Of a stretch of 64,000 nucleotides of DNA, positions 58,901 through 64,000 are shown piece after piece. The DNA lies in contig SRSI01000050.1 in the NCBI GenBank assembly GCA_005656395.1, positions 4,216,001-4,280,000 on the forward strand. Direction: 5' to 3'. Source of the stretch: Strongyloides papillosus (taxonomy: Eukaryota > Nematoda > Chromadorea > Rhabditida > Strongyloididae). Position numbers and translations under genes: made by a program. The notes under the pieces are model-generated. The model did no database searches. It saw only the letters and a list, made by a program, of their open reading frames with translations, and was not told the origin of the DNA. Numbering within the stretch: position 1 is the first letter of the stretch; the number at the start of each line of letters is the position of its first letter.

Positions 58901-59258
58901 TGTTTTCATTGGAATCATATTTTCACTTGCTGTTTATAATACCAACTTTAAACCAATGGTTGATGGAGATTATACCTATCCACAATGGTCAGTATACCTT
59001 GGATGGGGAATCAGATTGTTATCTGTCCTTGCTATACCAGTTTATGGCATAGTATTAATAATTAAAACTCCTGGAAGTTTGTCAACACGTTTGCGTTTAG
59101 CTTTAACACCACAAAAGAAGAGAGATTCAAGAAGGTTATCTGTATGCCCCTCTAATGTCAGTAAACAAAGTATTATACAATTAAATGGAAATACTGTTAT
59201 CACAACAACAGCCAAATCATCAATTGATGATGACAAATTTAATAAGATTTTTCTTTAA
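55929..59258 (+). CDS. mod-5: serotonin transporter (SLC6A4/SERT, MOD-5)
   Basis: Four exons: 55929-55977, 57099-57242, 57299-58536 and 58584-59258; introns of 1121, 56 and 47 nt; 701 residues. The cytosolic N terminus (about 115 residues) is followed by 12 TM helices. TM1 reads GYAVDLGNIWRFP with the amine-binding Asp at residue 132; further SERT-type motifs are GQYHRSGCISIW, GIGYGICII, PWNTPLC in the large extracellular loop (with NVTT glycosylation site), LWKGPKSSGKFVWITAT, IFFSLGPGFGVLLALSSYN, NCLTSFFSGFVIFSTLGYM and WFYGIDKFSENVREMLGF. GCISIW and VDLGN fit SERT better than the dopamine transporter. It performs Na+/Cl- coupled serotonin reuptake at neurons. Exon 1 is short; joining at phase 1 restores TPGDPSEYQD. 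Confidence 0.93.
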
Positions 59259-60086
59259 AACTCCATCAATAAATAGTATTATATATACATATTTTGATTT
59301 AATAATCAGAAGAAACCAAAAAATTGTAACAAAACTTTTTTTATAAATAAATATTCTTTTTATACACGTCTATAAAAATTTTGTAGTATATAATGCAACT
59401 CTTTTTGTTGCTTCAGAAGTTTTAAAGGCCAAAACTTTTAATTGCAGTCAAAATCTTAAATTAAAATGAAAAATAGTCAATTACTGTCTTAGTAGGTATA
59501 AAACATTTAATAATTGAAAGTATGCTTATAACTAGGAGTTTTTAAAACAGTTATTTTTCTGGCTAGCCCATAATATGATGTAAAGATAAACTAAACTTTT
59601 ATCATTCAACAACTTAATTATGAGAACGTTTAATATAACTACTGTTTCATTTTTCGGCGCGACCCGCCTCGATAGCTTAGTGGTTAATGAATTATAGTAG
59701 AAAATCAGCGTCCCAGGATTGACATCATTGATGGGCGAATATCTTCGGTAAATCTATGGTAAATGTTCTAGTAAAATTTAGTATAAAATGTATAAAAACA
59801 TTATCGCACTAATGAGTTAAAACTTGGGTCCGCTACTTTTCTACTATAACTTATGCAGGTCGCATGGAAAAATATTATAAATACCTGTATCAGACTTTTC
59901 ATAAATACGATGTAAAATGATAAAAATTTATGTTGCCTCTACATCACATTACGGTACTGTCGGGAAATAGAATTGCTTAGAAGATTTTTAATTTTGTATA
60001 TAATTTTTTATTCTCATTAATTAAAATATCGAGAAAAAAAGCAAGAAAAAAATACCCATATTTATTTGTATTAAATTAAATATCTT
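59259..60086. other. region between convergent genes
   Basis: 3' flanks of mod-5 and the DIPK1-like gene, with a less AT-rich island at 59650-59960 that holds a tRNA-like promoter pattern (listed separately). Confidence 0.45.
59668..59738 (+). other. tRNA-like sequence or SINE head (A and B box)
   Basis: TAGCTTAGTGG at 59673 fits the pol III A-box consensus, and GGATTGACATC at 59716 is a partial B box at a suitable distance (43 bp). A full cloverleaf cannot be drawn: the acceptor arms pair only partly and no clear anticodon stem is seen. It is more likely a tRNA relic or the head of a SINE than a working tRNA. Confidence 0.35.
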
Positions 60087-61454
60087 CTAGACATCCGGTA
60101 GATTCCATGCCCAGGCAAGCCGTAATTCGTTAAGTCTTTTTGTTTTATTTCCACCGGTTCCAAAACAAGCTGATAAAAATTTATTATTCTTATTATAATA
60201 CTTCCCATACAATGAAGCAATCATTTTATCACAAAAAATATCTAAATTCTCGTTATTCCTTTGATTGCAGGTATTAGTTACATTATTACACGTTGATATG
60301 CAATCTCCCACAACACAATCATTATCATTAGTGCAAAATAAATTCGAAAAAATATTTTCTAATTTACTTTTTGTATATAAATTATCAGCGTTCAGGAGTA
60401 TGAATCTTTTAATATAATTTTGGGAGAGCCCTAAATTATTAAATCTTACATCACACCATTCTAAAGGTTCATTAAGGAATTCATAGAATAACTTTGCTGT
60501 CCCCATCAAATGGATAAGAATCTTGTTTTTTAATGATAAATAATGAGTTTTCATTGCAAATGGTACTATGTTTTCAACTTCATAAAAATGCCCACATGAC
60601 GAGATAACTGATGGGAGGACTCGCGATAATTTAAGAATCTTATAATTTATATATTCTGGTTGTTGAGTTAACCTCCAAATTGTTTCCTTATCTGGTGTTG
60701 TTAAACTTTTATCACTCTTGTTTTTATATAGTGGATAGATCATATTTATTATGTGATTTGAATGAGATAACGGGAATTCTAACATTGTATGATTATTAAT
60801 TATGTTAACAATTAATTTAACAAATTCATCTTCACTCAGATTTTTATCAAGAGATCTGTAATCACTAAAATATTTCTTTGATCCTTTAAATATCCTTTTC
60901 GTTGTATTAAAGTACAAAGAGATTACGTGCTTAGAATTTCCGTTGTCATATTTAATCGAAGATGATGAAGTATAAATATTACACAATTCATTGCAACTAT
61001 CACCTGTTAATATATTATTTTTATAATCATTACATAAGTGCTCCAATATATCTATTGCTCTATAATAAAGTAAATGATAACAAGTTAAACAAAAGTACAA
61101 AACATACTCTGTTGAATTTCCATTAATACTATCAATATCAGTATAATCAAAATCTCTATTAAACTTGTTGCTGACAGTATTATGTAAAAATACAAGGAAA
61201 ATAATAAATATGACTAGATACATAATTACTTTTGTAAATTTACATGTATTTTCTATAAAAACATTAAAAAATGTTAGACACTCCTCTAATCCATTATAAC
61301 TCTCATTTTTCTTTTTCCGTTTGTGCCTACGCCTTTTATTATACGTCTTATAATAATACTCTCCTTCATCTGAATTATTCTCTTCTGAATTCCATGAATT
61401 CTCTTCAACATGATTTGTATTGTAATAATTACTATAAAGATAGTTATTAGCCAT
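60087..61454 (-). CDS. DIPK1/FAM69-like divergent protein kinase, type II membrane
   Basis: Minus strand, single exon, 455 residues from MANNYLYSNYY. Cytosolic N terminus with an acidic and then strongly basic patch (KRRRHKRKKK), one TM segment (VIMYLVIFIIFLVFLHN, about residues 74-90) and a luminal Cys-rich domain: LYFCLTCYHLLYYRAIDILEHLC, GDSCNELC, a lobe with the core WCDVRFNNLGLS, then a C-terminal Cys cluster (LFCTNDNDCVVGDCISTC). This arrangement matches the FAM69/DIPK1 family of ER/Golgi kinase-like proteins; activity is not established here. The ATG directly follows a splice acceptor (TTCTCCAG), so trans-splicing or a non-coding first exon is likely; the Leu-started extension to 61472 is therefore not used. 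Confidence 0.72.
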   Translation of the reverse strand: MANNYLYSNYYNTNHVEENSWNSEENNSDEGEYYYKTYNKRRRHKRKKKNESYNGLEECLTFFNVFIENTCKFTKVIMYLVIFIIFLVFLHNTVSNKFNRDFDYTDIDSINGNSTEYVLYFCLTCYHLLYYRAIDILEHLCNDYKNNILTGDSCNELCNIYTSSSSIKYDNGNSKHVISLYFNTTKRIFKGSKKYFSDYRSLDKNLSEDEFVKLIVNIINNHTMLEFPLSHSNHIINMIYPLYKNKSDKSLTTPDKETIWRLTQQPEYINYKILKLSRVLPSVISSCGHFYEVENIVPFAMKTHYLSLKNKILIHLMGTAKLFYEFLNEPLEWCDVRFNNLGLSQNYIKRFILLNADNLYTKSKLENIFSNLFCTNDNDCVVGDCISTCNNVTNTCNQRNNENLDIFCDKMIASLYGKYYNKNNKFLSACFGTGGNKTKRLNELRLAWAWNLPDV

Positions 61455-62480
61455 CTGGAGAATAATTTTCAACTTGGTACCACTTTTTTAATATAGAAAA
61501 AGTTATATGAATATCATATGTAAAATATTACACATACATCAATGTATAGGTTAATACAAGATTATTACTTTAGAAAAATAGTACAATATCTATCAATAGA
61601 AATATGAATAAAAAATTCAATAGTATTAGAAATATTGCTTCACCTTATGAGGTGTCCCTCCTATAATATATAAATAACATAAGAGGTTAAGATTTTTTTC
61701 TTTAAAAGTTTTTCCTTCTTTTTAAATACCTGAAAAAGATGATTAACAATTTGTGATATTAAAAAGTTTTAATAAAATATTGTACAGCGAAAAAAATTAT
61801 ATAATAAAATGGCACAGAAAATATCAATCATTGTATCGTCATTTGTATGTAATCCTAAGGATCCCTTCTTATGGGGGGTGATCTCCAGGATCGTTCGTTA
61901 TATATAATAAGTTGGTAAAGTATGTTGTTATTTTGAAGGTTAATATAACAAGTGTATCATAAAGATAAGAAATATACTAGATAACTAACATAATATATAA
62001 GAATTGTTCCTTTAAATTAAATATGCCTTCGAAGAGCATATTCGATAGTCATGTGGGATAAAATGTAATGTAATGATAAAATAAATTAAAAAATAAGAAA
62101 ACAGTATGCCTTTAGTAAATATGTTCTTCAATATTTACTTTTTACACATTATCATAGTTTCTTATAAAGAAAGTCTGAGGACATAAAATACCAAAAATGC
62201 TCGACTGTACCTCATACCCAGGCACTTGAAGAACAAATTCTAAGGATACATTTTATAAATAGATTTTTATCATTAAAAATCTGTTGATATTTATAGTAAA
62301 ATTTAGACATAGAATTTTATTTAAATTGTTAAGACAAATTCTAATTTAACCCCTTTTTATATTAAGAAATTAATTTTTACACCCCATTATTTATTTTAAA
62401 ACTTAACTTTACTTTAGTTTTATTTATTTTTTTTAATTTTTTGATTAAATATATTTATATAAATTTTTTAGAGATATATT
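61455..62480. other. divergent promoter region
   Basis: Lies between the DIPK1-like gene and the tRNA synthetase gene. It contains a GC-richer patch at 61850-61895 (GGATCCCTTC, GGGGGGTGATC) of unknown meaning; no tRNA or snRNA pattern fits it. An acceptor TTTTTTAG precedes the synthetase ATG. Confidence 0.45.
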
Positions 62481-64000
62481 ATGTCTTCAGTACAATATTT
62501 TATTTCACCTACAACAGGTTCTGATGTCGATGGTGATGGTTCTATTGAAAAACCATTATCAACACTTTTCAAAGCCATGATGCTAGCTAACTCATCAACA
62601 GGTGACTTTATGATCGAGGTAGAAAAAGATGGTGTCAAAAGTTATGAAGCAGCATCAAAAACTGCTCTCAAAAAAAGTAAAGCACGTTTTGAACAGGAAC
62701 AAAAAAAGTTAGCTAAAGCAAATGAAAAGAAGCAAGCCGATGCCTTGGCTGCTGAAAAAAATATTGAGGAAGCTAAAAAAATAACCCTTACTTTGGATGA
62801 ATCACTTCCAAAAGCAACTAGTGTTAAATTGAGAGATGTAACTTCTTATGTTGACAAAAGAATTATCATCAAAGGATGGGTTCATAGATTAAGACAACAA
62901 GGAAAAAATCTTATATTTCTAACTATTCGTGATGGTTCTGGATACCTACAAGTTGTGATGACTGATAAATTATGTCATACTTATGAAGCTTTAACTCTTG
63001 CTACAGAATCAACTGTTGAGATATATGGAACATTAAAGAAACTTCCTGAAGGAAAAGTTGCACCAGGAGGTGTTGAATTGACAGCTGACTACTGGAGACT
63101 TATATGTTCTGCTCCACCTGGTGGGATTGATAATGTTCTTAACGAAGAAGCTGGTGTTGAAGTAAAATTAGATAATAGACATCTTGTTATTCGTGGAGAG
63201 AACACCTCAAAAATATTAAAACTTCGCGCCGTCATAACAAGAGCCATGAGAGAACATTTTAATGATTATCACTATACAGAAATATTTCCACCAACTCTTG
63301 TACAAACTCAAGTAGAAGGTGGATCAACACTTTTTGCTTTGGATTACTTTGGTGAACCATCATATTTAACACAATCATCACAATTGTACCTTGAAACATG
63401 TTATTCATCATTAGGAGATGTCTACTGTATAGCACAATCTTATAGAGCTGAAAAATCTAGGACACGTAGACACTTAGCAGAGTATGCTCATGTCGAAGCA
63501 GAGTGCGCATTTATAACATTTGATGAATTAATGGATAAAATAGAGAATCTTGTATGTGATACTGTTGATAGGTTAATGGCTGATCCAAAAATAAAGGAAG
63601 ATATTTTATCAATTAACCCCTCATTTGTCCCACCACAAAGACCATTCCTAAGAATGACGTATAAAGATGCTATACAATGGTTAAGAGATCATGATGTTAA
63701 AAATGAAAATGGAGAATTATTTGAATTTGGTGAGGATATTCCAGAGGCTCCGGAAAGATTTATGACTGACAGTATTGGTAAACCTATTTTATTAAACCGT
63801 TTCCCAGCTGGTATTAAAGCATTTTACATGGCACGTTGTGAGGATGATCCAAGTTTAACAGAGTCTGTTGATTTATTAATGCCTAATGTTGGTGAAATTG
63901 TTGGAGGTTCTATGCGTCTCTGGAAGGAGGACGATCTTTTGGAGGCATTCAAAAACGCTGGACTTGATGCTAAACCTTATTATTGGTACACTGATCAAAG
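62481..64000 (+). CDS. nars-1: cytosolic asparaginyl-tRNA synthetase, 5' part (cut by window end)
   Basis: Open frame from ATG 62481 to the window end, 506 codons without an intron. An N-terminal extension of about 110 residues, partly a Lys/Ala/Glu helix ([18 protein letters not shown]), is typical of metazoan and filarial cytosolic AsnRS. The OB-fold anticodon-binding domain follows ([20 protein letters not shown]), then the class IIb catalytic core: [37 protein letters not shown] and motif 2 [20 protein letters not shown], with [12 protein letters not shown] near the end of the window. The VEGGSTLF segment indicates Asn rather than Asp specificity. Motif 3 lies beyond the window. It charges tRNA-Asn in the cytosol. 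Confidence 0.95.
   Translation, partial: MSSVQYFISPTTGSDVDGDGSIEKPLSTLFKAMMLANSSTGDFMIEVEKDGVKSYEAASKTALKKSKARFEQEQKKLAKANEKKQADALAAEKNIEEAKKITLTLDESLPKATSVKLRDVTSYVDKRIIIKGWVHRLRQQGKNLIFLTIRDGSGYLQVVMTDKLCHTYEALTLATESTVEIYGTLKKLPEGKVAPGGVELTADYWRLICSAPPGGIDNVLNEEAGVEVKLDNRHLVIRGENTSKILKLRAVITRAMREHFNDYHYTEIFPPTLVQTQVEGGSTLFALDYFGEPSYLTQSSQLYLETCYSSLGDVYCIAQSYRAEKSRTRRHLAEYAHVEAECAFITFDELMDKIENLVCDTVDRLMADPKIKEDILSINPSFVPPQRPFLRMTYKDAIQWLRDHDVKNENGELFEFGEDIPEAPERFMTDSIGKPILLNRFPAGIKAFYMARCEDDPSLTESVDLLMPNVGEIVGGSMRLWKEDDLLEAFKNAGLDAKPYYWYTDQ

Noticed and set aside
61850..61895. tRNA gene
   Set aside because: No A or B box and no cloverleaf.

Overview
The window looks like nuclear DNA from a clade IV parasitic nematode of the Strongyloides/Parastrongyloides type. 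It is very AT-rich. Introns are mostly 36-69 nt with plain GT..AG ends, and genes are compact and often paired tail-to-tail or head-to-head. The best matches are nematode or metazoan housekeeping proteins. A cluster of CAP (SCP/TAPS, venom-allergen-like) genes, a family known to be strongly expanded in Strongyloides, occupies about 18 kb. The genus is an inference from these traits, not a database result. All exon boundaries below were read by eye from splice consensus, reading frame and family alignment.

Left part (1-9000): the 3' part of a YiiX-like (peptidase family C92) coding region that runs in frame into a full aldehyde dehydrogenase 9; a chimaerin RhoGAP on the minus strand; an RPA43-like RNA polymerase I subunit; NDUFB10 of respiratory complex I; and a class I phosphatidylinositol transfer protein. 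From 9000 to 14300 the sequence is repeat-rich: a 1.1 kb foldback element, two small GIY-YIG nuclease-domain genes (one truncated) separated by a 111 bp palindromic MITE, and a possible small spliced gene.

Middle (14300-32800): a CAP gene array. Two subfamilies alternate, A1-B1, A2-B2, A3-B3, as a triplicated two-gene unit of about 5.8 kb, followed by two divergent members, C and D. Each intact gene has a signal peptide, a Lys/Arg/Thr-rich repetitive linker, a phase-0 intron of about 40 nt and a CAP domain. A1, B1, B2, B3, C and D look intact; A2 and A3 are broken. Six promoters share a motif 54-58 bp upstream of a GTATAAAA box. Two further promoters of this type stand in front of no gene, next to copies of a degenerate foldback repeat. 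A TA-flanked 946 bp element has inserted in one spacer, and the paralogous spacer shows the empty site.

Right part (32800-64000): SAS10/UTP3 (rRNA processing), a very large protein ending in an HSP20/alpha-crystallin domain, a triple-SH3 adaptor, an unknown Asn/Ser/Pro-rich protein, an RS-rich RNA-binding protein, a patched-related membrane protein, TIM44 (mitochondrial import), the serotonin transporter MOD-5/SERT with a large upstream non-coding region, a DIPK1/FAM69-like divergent kinase, and the 5' part of cytosolic asparaginyl-tRNA synthetase, cut by the window end.

Most genes are independent housekeeping or signalling genes. The coherent local system is the CAP array with its shared promoter module, repetitive linkers and signs of gene conversion and turnover.
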